From Flaviramulus basaltis (lineage in GTDB: Bacteria; Bacteroidota; Bacteroidia; Flavobacteriales; Flavobacteriaceae): a stretch of 64,000 bases of DNA. Location of the stretch: assembly GCF_900114265.1 (NCBI RefSeq), contig NZ_FPKV01000005.1, positions 124,001 through 188,000 on the forward strand. Reading direction: 5' to 3'. Below, one piece after another: positions 36,677-44,603 of this stretch. The notes beneath the pieces are model-generated. The model was not told the origin of the DNA and did not search any database. It was given only the letters and a program-made list of their open reading frames with translations. A program made the translations under genes and the position numbers. Numbering within the stretch: the first letter of the stretch is position 1; every line of letters starts with the position of its first letter.

Positions 36677-37373
36677 ACTAAAAATTGATATTGAGGAACA
36701 CTTTGTTCCAAAATTTGCCTTAATAGGGTATTCCAAGACTTCTAATGATTACCAAACAAACCATTACATTTCATATCACAAGATCATTGGAGAAAGTTTA
36801 ACGGCAGGTATGCCTTTAACAATAGAAACAGCCCGTAACCTTCTTAGGTGTTTGGAAGTGGATTTGGTAAAATTTTCTTTTAAAGGAATACTGCCCAAAA
36901 ACCTTATTCATTTTGATTTTAAGGAAAGCCTCCGTTTGCTTTGGATAGTACACCCTAAACAACACAACTTATTTTTTGATACCAAGACTGGTATTAAGAG
37001 TGGCTTTTATCCCCTGCCAAAACTTGTTTTTTCGTTGAACGGAAATACGTTGCAAGTTTTCGCATTGAAAAGAAATACGGATCTAAATGAGAGTACAAAA
37101 CTCTATCACGCACCTTTACTAAATATCAATCTGCAAGGTGGGGTGTGCATGGGTAATGTATCGATAGATTATGAAGGATTTGAATTCTACGAAGATATTA
37201 TGGGATTCATTGAAAAGCAGTTTTTCAATTCAGTATTTACAGAAAGTCATCATAATAAATTGGTAAAAGGAAATTTTGTCGAAGTGATAAATAACTTGAA
37301 CGGAAAACAAAGATTTGATGATGCTTTACTTATACATAGCAACCTAATTTTAAAACAACTATATGAAAAATAG
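36669..37373 (+). CDS. PRTRC system protein B (E2-like)
   Basis: A 234-aa protein of the PRTRC B family. The segment LYHAPLLNINLQGGVCMGNVSIDYEGFEFYEDIMGFIEKQFFNS has the form of an E2 ubiquitin-conjugating fold: a strand ending in an H/P-type turn, a glycine-rich loop with a single cysteine (Cys160) and a following helix. Published comparative work links PRTRC B with E2-like proteins. The cysteine would carry the modifier as a thioester. It overlaps the ThiF gene by 11 bp, consistent with a two-enzyme relay. Confidence 0.82.
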   Translation: MDKLKIDIEEHFVPKFALIGYSKTSNDYQTNHYISYHKIIGESLTAGMPLTIETARNLLRCLEVDLVKFSFKGILPKNLIHFDFKESLRLLWIVHPKQHNLFFDTKTGIKSGFYPLPKLVFSLNGNTLQVFALKRNTDLNESTKLYHAPLLNINLQGGVCMGNVSIDYEGFEFYEDIMGFIEKQFFNSVFTESHHNKLVKGNFVEVINNLNGKQRFDDALLIHSNLILKQLYEK

Positions 37374-38142
37374 AATGCACATAGCACCCAATTATTTTTT
37401 TAATCCAACCCACCCAATAACCATATCTCTAATTGGTGTAGGTGGTACAGGTTCATTAATGCTCGCAAGATTGGCAAGAATGGATTACGCGCTTCGTCAA
37501 ACAGGACATTCTGGATTGCACGTCAAAGCGTTTGACCAAGACATTGTAGAGCCAATGAATATCGGTAGGCAGTTGTTTACCCCACATGATTTGGGAGAAA
37601 ATAAGGTGGTAAATTCCTTGACCAAAATCAATAATGCCTTTGGACTGCAATGGGAAGGCATTCCCTTGAATGCCATGGCACATGGAGAGGATATTAAATC
37701 AAATATAATCATAACCTGTGTTGATAATGCCAAGTACAGATTGGCACTATCAAAAGCATTACAGCATCCTTATCAAGGTTCTGGGTACGAAACCATGTTT
37801 TATTGGATGGACATTGGTAATAGCAGGAATACAGGACAATTCATTTTAGGGAGTTTGTTTGAACAAGAAGGGAAATTGGAAAGTGAATTCTTTGAACCTG
37901 TCCATAAACTTAAATCCATAGTTGATTTGTTTCCAAATTTGAAGGAATATGATACAGAAAAACTTCAAGGTATGGGTTGTGCATATGCTGATAAACTAAA
38001 GGAACAATCATTGTTTATCAATGATGTTTTGGTTGCACATGCAGCGGACTGCTTGTTTAGATTGTTATTGAATAAAGAAACATTGGTTCATGGCGGGTTT
38101 GTGAACCTAGAGAATGGAATGGTCAACCCAATAAAAGTATAG
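37363..38142 (+). CDS. PRTRC system ThiF-family E1-like enzyme
   Basis: A 259-aa protein that should adenylate the C-terminus of a small partner protein. It has the Rossmann GVGGTGS (residues 25-31), DQDIVEPMNIGRQLF with the conserved Asp, Asn and Arg-Gln of the E1/MoeB family, and CVDNAKYRL. A candidate catalytic cysteine is Cys206 in GMGCAYADKL; it is preceded by acidic LKEYDTEKLQ. It lies directly after the E2-like gene. ThiF/MoeB in thiamine or molybdenum cofactor synthesis is excluded by the neighbours. Confidence 0.85.
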   Translation: MKNRMHIAPNYFFNPTHPITISLIGVGGTGSLMLARLARMDYALRQTGHSGLHVKAFDQDIVEPMNIGRQLFTPHDLGENKVVNSLTKINNAFGLQWEGIPLNAMAHGEDIKSNIIITCVDNAKYRLALSKALQHPYQGSGYETMFYWMDIGNSRNTGQFILGSLFEQEGKLESEFFEPVHKLKSIVDLFPNLKEYDTEKLQGMGCAYADKLKEQSLFINDVLVAHAADCLFRLLLNKETLVHGGFVNLENGMVNPIKV

Positions 38143-38148
38143 AACGAA

Positions 38149-38451
38149 ATGAATTTAGAACAAAACAAGGTTTATATAAAGACCTCAAATTATTGGGCTA
38201 TCCATGATTTTGCCCTGTTTGGTAATAGGAGCAGGATATATGGAACAAAATTGAAAGCACTCTATCATCTTGTTCAGGCAAAGGGTGAGGCTTTGGATTG
38301 GGGCAGTTCGCACAAGTATGAGGGGGTTAAAGTATTGGATTATGGTAATGGAGAATCTATTGGTTTTATTAGAACTGGATTCAAAAGCAACTCATTTTAC
38401 CCCTGTAAATTATATTTATTATGCCTGCAAGCACTTGGTGGGGTTAAATAG
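38149..38451 (+). CDS. Small protein of unknown function
   Basis: A 100-aa basic protein with no domain I recognise, 6 bp after the ThiF gene. The three small genes 38149-39052 follow the PRTRC cassette in the same direction and are likely to be ICE house-keeping genes. Confidence 0.55.
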   Translation: MNLEQNKVYIKTSNYWAIHDFALFGNRSRIYGTKLKALYHLVQAKGEALDWGSSHKYEGVKVLDYGNGESIGFIRTGFKSNSFYPCKLYLLCLQALGGVK

Positions 38452-38463
38452 AAAATTAGAAAA

Positions 38464-38781
38464 ATGAAAAACTTGTTAAACTCATTTTCCGATGTCATTC
38501 ACATAGGAGACATTTTTGAAATATCAATCCCATTGTACCAAATGCCCATTGGGACACTAATCGTGGTATATCGAATAGAGAAAAACGGGATTCACTATTT
38601 ATCTGAAGAAAACATTACCTTTTACATGGGGAACTTTGATAACTCATGGAATAGCCTACAGTTCCTTCAACGTTCTGGAATCAATTATCAGTATGTTGAA
38701 AGTGAATTTAAATCGGACTTAAACGCTGCTTACTTCAAGCTTCTATTCTTTAAGTTTAAAAGGCTGGATAGGCTCAATTAA
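38464..38781 (+). CDS. Small protein of unknown function
   Basis: A 105-aa protein, 12 bp after the previous gene. It is rich in aromatic residues and has no recognised motif or signal peptide. Confidence 0.55.
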   Translation: MKNLLNSFSDVIHIGDIFEISIPLYQMPIGTLIVVYRIEKNGIHYLSEENITFYMGNFDNSWNSLQFLQRSGINYQYVESEFKSDLNAAYFKLLFFKFKRLDRLN

Positions 38782-38812
38782 ATTTCCTAAACTAAATTAA
38801 ATACTATAGATT

Positions 38813-39052
38813 ATGACTTTTACTGAATTATATAATAACCTTCCACTTTTAGGATTTATCCTCGTAGTTCTATACACTCTTTTGGGAATTCTTAGGATTA
38901 AACGATTGCTAAGAGTACCCTTATTGATACTTATTATTCTTATGGGCATTATCCCAGGGATTTGGTTCGCTTTACCAGTTTTTGCTGTATTTGAATTGAC
39001 AATGCAAATTATGAGGTTCATAAAGCCTCTTTTAATGGATAAAAGTTCTTGA
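38813..39052 (+). CDS. Small membrane protein, two helices
   Basis: A 79-aa protein with two strongly hydrophobic segments (about 11-30 and 34-64, LLILIILMGIIPGIWFALPVFAVFEL). No family recognised. The leader TTTCCTAAACTAAATTAAAT resembles the TTCCTTAAC leaders seen elsewhere in the element. Confidence 0.55.
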   Translation: MTFTELYNNLPLLGFILVVLYTLLGILRIKRLLRVPLLILIILMGIIPGIWFALPVFAVFELTMQIMRFIKPLLMDKSS

Positions 39053-39193
39053 AGCATAAGAATTGATTGGTACTTGCCTTTATTTCCCCCTCTCCACTTT
39101 TTCTTTATACACCTTCCTTACTATTTGTTTTCTTAATGCAAACATGACTCATTTTAAAGTTTGTGATTTTGTTTTTTTTCATAGCAAAATCAC

Positions 39194-39249
39194 AACCAAA
39201 AATCGATACACAATTTCGCTACGCTCATTGCTAAATCGATTATTTGGTT
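39194..39249. repeat. Inverted repeat with TTCGCTACGCTCA loop
   Basis: Left arm 39194-39207 and right arm 39235-39249 pair with one unpaired base. The loop contains TTCGCTACGCTCA (39215-39227), 12 of 13 bases identical with the loop of the stem-loop at 5997-6036. The purpose is unknown; the two may be copies of the same non-coding element. Confidence 0.65.
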
Positions 39250-39262
39250 GAATGCTGATGGC

Positions 39263-39766
39263 ATGAAAAAACAAAATCGAATATTAACTTTAAATTCAGA
39301 AATTATGTATTTTGAAAGCAGATTAAACAGTATTAAAGATGTAACAAATTTAAGTATTGAAGAACAGGTAAAAGCGATTAAACAACTTGGTATTGGTAAT
39401 GCAATTAAAATTGGGAGTGTTCTTTGGATAAATGACGAAAATCCATCTGGAACAGGGATAAAAGAAGCAGCTCTATTATATCAATTCTCCAATAAGACCG
39501 TACAGTTTGAAAGCGTAACTGTTGATTGGTGTAGTGATTTACAGATTATGAAACTCATTATTGAGTATGGAAATACCGAGCTTTTAAAAAGTGATTATGG
39601 GATTGACAATCTTAGTCCCATAAGATTCAACGACCAAGAAGCTATGAGCTGGTTCGATTGTGGTTGTTGCGGAACAGGTTTTAAATCAACAATTTCATAC
39701 CAAAGTAAGTTTGACCAAAATGCTGGTTATGGAGTTTGTACCGATTGTGATTCTTATTACAAATGA
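39263..39766 (+). CDS. Zinc-ribbon protein of unknown function
   Basis: A protein of about 167 aa with a C-terminal cysteine set (CGCC at about 145-148 and CTDC at about 159-162), likely one zinc site. The start is unsure: ATG at 39263, or ATG at 39305 (MYFESRLNSIKD), where a TAACTTTA box lies shortly upstream. No family is recognised. It is followed by a terminator and the HigBA pair. Confidence 0.55.
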   Translation: MKKQNRILTLNSEIMYFESRLNSIKDVTNLSIEEQVKAIKQLGIGNAIKIGSVLWINDENPSGTGIKEAALLYQFSNKTVQFESVTVDWCSDLQIMKLIIEYGNTELLKSDYGIDNLSPIRFNDQEAMSWFDCGCCGTGFKSTISYQSKFDQNAGYGVCTDCDSYYK

Positions 39767-39782
39767 TAATTAATTTTATTAA

Positions 39783-39817
39783 AAATTCCCTTATTGGGAA
39801 TTTTTTTTTATCTTTGT
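39783..39817 (+). terminator. Terminator fused to the higBA promoter
   Basis: AAATTCCC (39783-39790) and GGGAATTT (39796-39803) enclose TTATT and run into a T tract. The same T tract leads into TATCTTTG (39810-39817), a Bacteroidota -7 box. So the terminator of the previous gene directly abuts the promoter of higBA. Confidence 0.75.
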
Positions 39818-39820
39818 TAT

Positions 39821-40114
39821 GTGAGAATATTTTCAAAAGGAACTTTAAGGACATTTTGGCAAAAACACCCTGATTCGGAAGACCAATTAAGGTCATGGCA
39901 CAAAGTGTTCAGTAATATAGAGTTTAAAAGTCCGAATGAGATTAAAGCCCTGTTCGGTTCTGCTGATTTTATAGGCGATGGGAAAATGATATTTAACATA
40001 TGTGGGAATCATTATCGCCTCATTGTTAAGATTAATTATGAGAAACATTTGGTTTTTGTGCTATTTGTTGGTACTCATAAAGAGTATGACAAATTGGAAA
40101 TAGAAAAACTGTAA
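39821..40114 (+). CDS. higB: HigB-family mRNA-interferase toxin
   Basis: A 97-aa protein that matches the HigB type II toxin family (TLRTFWQKHPDSEDQLRSWHKVFSN, GDGKMIFNICGNHYRLIVKINYEKHLVFVLFVGTHKEYDKL). Toxins of this family cut mRNA on the ribosome. I chose the GTG at 39821 because family members begin with MRIF; the ATG at 39794 lies inside the terminator. The -7 box at 39810 puts the transcription start at about 39823, so the message may be leaderless. The antitoxin follows by 12 bp. The pair may stabilise the ICE. Confidence 0.88.
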   Translation: MRIFSKGTLRTFWQKHPDSEDQLRSWHKVFSNIEFKSPNEIKALFGSADFIGDGKMIFNICGNHYRLIVKINYEKHLVFVLFVGTHKEYDKLEIEKL

Positions 40115-40126
40115 ATTATAAACAAC

Positions 40127-40495
40127 ATGGAAATTACAATCATAAAAAGCAAGAATCAGTACAATGCATATCTTAAACGTATGCACGAAATTTTCGATGC
40201 CAAAAACGGAACTCCAGAAGGTGATGAGCTGGATTTGTTGGCACTCGTTATTGAAAAATATGAGGATGAGCATTATCCCATTGAGGCCCCAGACCCTATA
40301 AAAGTCATTCAGTTTATGATGGAACAAATGAACATGAACAAAAAAGGATTTGGCTTGGTCATCAAAAGCCAAAGTAGGGCAACGGAAATCCTTAAAAAGA
40401 AACGCCCCCTAACCTTAGCTATGATAAGGAGAATCCATGGTCATTTGGGGATTCCTGCTGAAATCCTTATCAAGGATTATAAATTGGCTAATTAA
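40127..40495 (+). CDS. higA: HigA-family antitoxin
   Basis: A 122-aa protein with the HigA N-terminal region (KSKNQYNAYLKRMHEIFDAKNGTPEGDELDLLALVIEKYEDEHYPI) and an XRE-type helix-turn-helix (about 70-110, IKVIQFMMEQMNMNKKGFGLVIKSQSRATEILKKKRPLTLAMIRRIHGHLGIP). It binds and inactivates HigB and represses the operon. It follows the toxin, as is usual for HigBA. Confidence 0.9.
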   Translation: MEITIIKSKNQYNAYLKRMHEIFDAKNGTPEGDELDLLALVIEKYEDEHYPIEAPDPIKVIQFMMEQMNMNKKGFGLVIKSQSRATEILKKKRPLTLAMIRRIHGHLGIPAEILIKDYKLAN

Positions 40496-40550
40496 GCTAT
40501 CTTTTAAAACTTCTTTTTTTAAAGAATATTAACATCTATCGAAATTTAAA

Positions 40551-41339
40551 ATGCCTGAGGTTACATATAACATATTGGATTATAATGTTACAATCAGTGA
40601 AAAATCATTTCAGGATTTAATCAAGGAAATAGATTCCAAAAAATTGGACATTAATGATGTTCAACTTTCCAAGGAACAGCTAAAAACTTTCTTATCGGTA
40701 TTGTTTGTATATGGTATGCATTACGATACTGTTGATAAGGAAAAAAGAACTTCTCTTTTGAAGGCTATTGCCGAAGAAAAACTCCCTTTGTTTCAAATTC
40801 CAAAAAAGTTTTGCCTGCATTTGCTTAATAATCTCGATGCACCTGCTCAAGTTGAGTTTACAGAACTTCATGGGATGAGGCATAATCTGTCCAATCCTTT
40901 GTCCAACGAAAGAATACTCGATTTTGTTGAAATGGAACTCATGGATGTTTCAGAATCGTTCAGAAAATGGGAATATGGGCGTTTTGTTTCGGAAAATATA
41001 TCTGAATATTTTTTTAAAAATATCCAATGGGACAGAATACAAAAGGCATTAGAGGGAAAACCAAAAAAAGCTAAAAAATATCTGGAAGTACTGGAGAAAC
41101 AAATTGATAAGAGCGGTGATAATTTAAGCGCACATGAAAAGTTGTTCCTTCAACTTATAACACAGGTGAAGTTGTATCCTGAAAAGGTCAATATGGCTGA
41201 TTATCTTGCTATAAGCACCATTTTTCAAAAGAAAATATTCAATCTATCCCTTAACATAGATAAGCTTGAAAAGACATTGGGAAATGCCGTAAAAGAATCA
41301 AAATTTAAGGGAAAAGATAAAGGGGGGCAAAGTTTATGA
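40551..41339 (+). CDS. Unknown helical protein
   Basis: A 262-aa protein with no domain I recognise. It looks all-helical with a Lys-rich end. Its last bases overlap the start of the next gene (ATGA), so both are made together. Confidence 0.6.
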   Translation: MPEVTYNILDYNVTISEKSFQDLIKEIDSKKLDINDVQLSKEQLKTFLSVLFVYGMHYDTVDKEKRTSLLKAIAEEKLPLFQIPKKFCLHLLNNLDAPAQVEFTELHGMRHNLSNPLSNERILDFVEMELMDVSESFRKWEYGRFVSENISEYFFKNIQWDRIQKALEGKPKKAKKYLEVLEKQIDKSGDNLSAHEKLFLQLITQVKLYPEKVNMADYLAISTIFQKKIFNLSLNIDKLEKTLGNAVKESKFKGKDKGGQSL

Positions 41340-41821
41340 TTACTTCTGATAAGCTTTTAAACCATCTTAAAAAACTCGAAGATGAAGAACATCTTTTGAT
41401 TAATAATAATCAATATACATCGTCACAAGTTCGATTGGCAGAACAAATTGTTAAAGATTTAGAAAAAGAATTAACTCAAGCTTCAATAAAGCCGAAACTT
41501 TCTCGCAGAAGGGCATTTATCGTCATATTGGAGGAACTCTTTTATGACGTATTTGTGTACCCTAAAGACCTTACTCTTGATGGTATTCATAGAAGAGCTT
41601 CAGTAAGATTTGAATTCATGAATCGAGAAAGCAGGGGCTTTGAAACCCCTACACAAGTACATCCTAAAAATCCATGTCTCTACTATGAGGACAACGGACA
41701 CGGAAAAGCACGTTACAAAGTTGCCCTCAAGCATTTGGTTAATGAATCCCATAGATACTTTCAAGTACCTGAAGCAGAAACTTCACTTAAGATAATATTC
41801 AATGAAGTAAAACTTTGTTAA
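41336..41821 (+). CDS. Unknown protein coupled to the previous gene
   Basis: A 161-aa protein with a coiled-coil-like N-terminal 50 residues and a basic centre (PKLSRRRAFIVILEELF). No family is recognised. Translationally coupled to the 262-aa protein; position before the excisionase-like and mob genes suggests a role in the element. Confidence 0.6.
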   Translation: MITSDKLLNHLKKLEDEEHLLINNNQYTSSQVRLAEQIVKDLEKELTQASIKPKLSRRRAFIVILEELFYDVFVYPKDLTLDGIHRRASVRFEFMNRESRGFETPTQVHPKNPCLYYEDNGHGKARYKVALKHLVNESHRYFQVPEAETSLKIIFNEVKLC

Positions 41822-41830
41822 CCTAATTTA

Positions 41831-41852
41831 CCGTACAGTACTCTGTGTACGG
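41831..41852. promoter_or_regulatory. Inverted repeat upstream of the excisionase-like gene
   Basis: CCGTACA (41831-41837) and TGTACGG (41846-41852) are perfect 7-bp arms with an 8-base spacer. It is a plausible operator or excisionase site, or a weak terminator of the preceding gene. Confidence 0.5.
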
Positions 41853-41919
41853 GAAGTCCATAATATACTGTTAAATGGCGATAAGTTTGTCCTATGTCAA
41901 ACAAATCAAATTTAACAAG

Positions 41920-42204
41920 ATGAAAAGAATCTATATTATGGACGAAGGAGGGATTCAAGAATATATCCCAATTAATAGTCAAGACAATCAATTATCTAAA
42001 ATTGATTCTGAAGAGCTATCAGATACAAAAACTGAAGATTCTTTATTGACAATTTCCGACCTCTTAAAAAAATTTCCAATTTCCAGACCCACAATTTATT
42101 CTTGGGAAAAAAGCGGCTTGCTTAAAAGAATACCTATTGGTGGACGTGTTTTTTTTGACCCTGACGACATACGGGCGCTTATCAAAAAAAAGAAAACGAC
42201 CTGA
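41920..42204 (+). CDS. Excisionase-like / MerR-type helix-turn-helix protein
   Basis: A protein of about 94 aa (ATG 41920; 41938 also possible). The C-terminal half is a winged HTH_17-type domain (LLTISDLLKKFPISRPTIYSWEKSGLLKRIPIGGRVFFDPDDIRALIKKK), used by excisionases and regulators of mobile elements. It lies next to the mob genes and would assist excision with the integrase at 51428. Confidence 0.8.
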   Translation: MKRIYIMDEGGIQEYIPINSQDNQLSKIDSEELSDTKTEDSLLTISDLLKKFPISRPTIYSWEKSGLLKRIPIGGRVFFDPDDIRALIKKKKTT

Positions 42205-42317
42205 ATCCTTAAAATCGAAGTTTATCGGAAGTCACGGAGCAAGCCATGTTTTTGCAAGCAAAAACTGCTCACTTCGTTCGCATCGCACATTGGTAATTCA
42301 CTTTAAACCTAATAATT
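42205..42317. other. Candidate oriT region upstream of mobC-mobA
   Basis: This 113-base gap before the mobilisation genes holds a perfect 8-bp palindrome with a 2-base loop (GTTTTTGC 42248-42255, GCAAAAAC 42258-42265) and the CGTTCGCATCGCA segment downstream. In Bacteroidetes mobilisable elements oriT commonly lies just upstream of the mob genes. The nick site is not identified. Confidence 0.45.
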
Positions 42318-42674
42318 ATGGCAAGACCAAAAAAAGACATACAGTCATTAAAAGCAATACGGATAAATGTTAGAATGACCGTAAATGAATATCTGATTGT
42401 TTCGGACAGCGCATATTCTCTGGGTATTGGAATCCCGGATTACATCAGAAAAAAAGCGACAGGGAAAGCCCTTCCGAGAACAAAAGTAGTACCGGAAAAC
42501 AGAAAGTTGTTTATTGAGCTGAGCCGTATTGGGAACAATATAAATCAACTCGCAAAGCGGGCAAATATAGGTATCAAAGAACCTAGAAATCTTCATGAAC
42601 AGTTAGTGGAATTAAAAAACACATTAGATGCTTTTAAGTCAAATATTGTAAAAGGTGATAGCAAAACAGATTAA
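42318..42674 (+). CDS. mobC: MobC-like relaxosome protein
   Basis: A 118-aa basic protein. The N-terminal part has a ribbon-helix-helix pattern (AIRINVRMTVNEYLIVSDSAYSLGIGIPDYIRKKATG) and the central LSRIGNNINQLAKRAN is the MobC signature. It binds oriT and helps the relaxase. The stop overlaps the relaxase start (GTG at 42655) by 20 bp. Confidence 0.9.
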   Translation: MARPKKDIQSLKAIRINVRMTVNEYLIVSDSAYSLGIGIPDYIRKKATGKALPRTKVVPENRKLFIELSRIGNNINQLAKRANIGIKEPRNLHEQLVELKNTLDAFKSNIVKGDSKTD

Positions 42675-43695
42675 AGGAAAAGACTTTTATGGAGTTCTGG
42701 CTTACAACGAGAAAAAGGTTGAGGAAGGACATGGGTATGTTCTTGATGCCAATATTACACATGGAAAAACCATCAGCATGACCAAGGAATTTAATCTCGT
42801 TAGACAATTGCGCCCTAGGCTTGGAAAAGCTGTTTACCATGTTTCATTGAATTTGCCCCACAATGATAATTTGACGGATAAAGAATTTACTTCATTGGGT
42901 TATGATTATCTACAGGGAATGGGGTTTGATGATAATCAATACATCATGTACAGACATATTGACCAGGATCATCAACACATCCATATCATTGCGAATAGGG
43001 TACAGTTTTCTGGTGATGTGGTCAGTGATAGTAAGGATTATGAACGAAGTGAGGTATTGGTTCGAAAGCTGGAGAAAAAATATGGCCTGTCCCAATTACC
43101 AGATATAGAATTGGTAACAAAAGCAACGCTTACCCATAAAGAGATTGAAAAAGCCATACGGACAGGCCAACCACCTATGAAGTTAATACTTCAGCAAAAA
43201 ATGGCTAAAGCCTTATCCAAATCGAATAACACTTCACAATTCATCAAGGAATTAAAAGAAAACGGAATTTCCCCAAAATTCAATATAAGCAAGAATACGG
43301 GAAGGGTTTCGGGCATATCCTTTAAATATCAAGATATAATCTACAAGGGTAGCACATTGGGAAGGAAATATTCATGGAACAACATTATTAAACATATAGA
43401 TTATGAACAAGACAGAGACCGTTCAATTATTCTCGAAAATGATATTCCAAAACGAGGAACTAAAGGAGTTGGTATTGAAAGTGATAGCTCAACAAATGGA
43501 GGCTCTGGAAAGGCAGGACGCGCTTCGGGAAGGACAGGAAAAACTGATCCGAAACCAAAATGTCATTTGGAAAAAGCTCAAACAATTGGATTGATTGAAG
43601 ATAACGAAGATGGAGTAGATTGGACTCCTTTTAAATTAGAATTTGAGGACAATAATCGTTCTAAAAAGAAAAAAAGAAAAGGAAAAAAACTCTAG
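42655..43695 (+). CDS. mobA: MobA/VirD2-family relaxase
   Basis: A 346-aa relaxase of the Bacteroidetes MobA type. The histidine triad is at His106, His108 and His110 (HQHIHI) and the N-terminal Tyr12/Tyr17 are candidates for the nicking tyrosine. The start is a GTG overlapping mobC. The C-terminal third is low complexity (GGSGKAGRASGRTGK) and its other frame holds a good 63-residue coiled-coil-like open frame. It would nick oriT in the gap at 42205-42317. Confidence 0.92.
   Translation: MIAKQIKGKDFYGVLAYNEKKVEEGHGYVLDANITHGKTISMTKEFNLVRQLRPRLGKAVYHVSLNLPHNDNLTDKEFTSLGYDYLQGMGFDDNQYIMYRHIDQDHQHIHIIANRVQFSGDVVSDSKDYERSEVLVRKLEKKYGLSQLPDIELVTKATLTHKEIEKAIRTGQPPMKLILQQKMAKALSKSNNTSQFIKELKENGISPKFNISKNTGRVSGISFKYQDIIYKGSTLGRKYSWNNIIKHIDYEQDRDRSIILENDIPKRGTKGVGIESDSSTNGGSGKAGRASGRTGKTDPKPKCHLEKAQTIGLIEDNEDGVDWTPFKLEFEDNNRSKKKKRKGKKL
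43403..43594 (+). CDS. Possible overprinted 63-aa protein within mobA
   Basis: In the +1 frame relative to mobA, an ATG frame of 63 codons reads MNKTETVQLFSKMIF... ending IWKKLKQLD. It is amphipathic and helix-like, while the mobA frame in the same stretch is a Gly/Ser/Lys low-complexity tail. This suggests that the second frame is the one under selection. Proof needs comparison across relatives. Confidence 0.4.
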   Translation: MNKTETVQLFSKMIFQNEELKELVLKVIAQQMEALERQDALREGQEKLIRNQNVIWKKLKQLD

Positions 43696-43701
43696 AGTAA
43701 G

Positions 43702-43908
43702 ATGAACGCGGGTTTAATAAACGATAAATTACTGGATGCCTTGGTGGATACTTTATCCGTTGAAGAGTTGGAAAATATTTTGGCTCAAAAGAAAAAGAAG
43801 GCTTCTCCTAATTTCAAACCCGAACCGATGACAGAAAAACAACGTTTAAAAGATCATTATAGAAAGCTTATGATTTCTATGGGTATAGTTTACACTCCGA
43901 AGCACTAA
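43702..43908 (+). CDS. Small protein after the relaxase
   Basis: A 68-aa protein 6 bp after mobA. It has a Lys-rich centre (AQKKKKASPNFKP) and no recognised domain. Its spacing suggests co-expression with the mob genes. Confidence 0.55.
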   Translation: MNAGLINDKLLDALVDTLSVEELENILAQKKKKASPNFKPEPMTEKQRLKDHYRKLMISMGIVYTPKH

Positions 43909-44603
43909 GAATTAGTGTTGCTATTTATAATGATAGATTTTAATTACAGTACAGAAATTGTCCCATTTAAGAACATTGTAGAAGGTAAAAATTTGCTTAT
44001 TCTTCTTTATATAGACTGCAAAAAACGGTCAAAGTGAACCACTAAAAACGAAAAATTTTGAACCACTTAAAAAATCATTTCAACCTATTCTATAAAAGGA
44101 ATTGCAATAATTATTGATATGCTCACTTTAATCCGCTGAAGGTGGTTCATTTTGACCACCCTGTCCACTTTAGCTTATTACCCTTTTACTATTCCCCCGT
44201 AGTCATGAATTAGTAGTTTTTATAGATATTTGTAGATGACAAGTTTATTACTGATCAATAATTTATTATTGGGGATACACTTGATTTTTGTGTTGTGCGA
44301 TTTAATTCTAAATTCATTTTTTTTAATAGAGGAATTACTTACTAATATTTATTATATTTAACTTCTCCCTATTAGTTAGTAATTAAGCATTTTATTTTAG
44401 AACGCTTACGGTTTTCCATATTAAATATTTTGTAAAACAATTTACATTCATATTTACATTGTTTTTATTCTTATTTGAAATGAAGAAACATGGATAAAAG
44501 AAGACCAAAGCAACCAAAAGTTACGTATAGTCATCCAAAACGGATGTCTAAAAGTATAAAAATTCTACATATAAATAAGTTGTAAGCAATGTAAACAACA
44601 CGT
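43909..44603. other. Gene-poor stretch with IS21-like remnant
   Basis: No substantial gene is seen. It contains the inverted-repeat remnant at 44027-44160 and a 31-codon open frame (44490-44585, starting MDKRRPKQPKVTYSHPK) without recognisable features. The end (44586-44603) has GCAATGTAAACAACACGT just before the ATG of the next gene, which resembles the 3' ends of the attC-like elements at 47281 and 48391. Confidence 0.6.
44027..44160. repeat. Inverted-repeat remnant resembling IS21-family ends
   Basis: GGTCAAAGTGAACCAC (44027-44042) and GTGGTTCATTTTGACC (44142-44157) are inverted copies with one difference. A further partial copy (TTTTGAACCACT) lies at about 44054-44065, and multiple TGAACCAC units are typical of IS21-family ends. 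There is no transposase between them, so it is an emptied element or a MITE-like derivative of about 134 bp. Confidence 0.65.

Noticed and set aside
39063-39251. 62-codon frame on plus
   Set aside because: It covers an inverted repeat and has no protein-like features.
44490-44585. 31-codon frame starting MDKRRPKQPK
   Set aside because: Too short and without a family; only mentioned in the intergenic entry.
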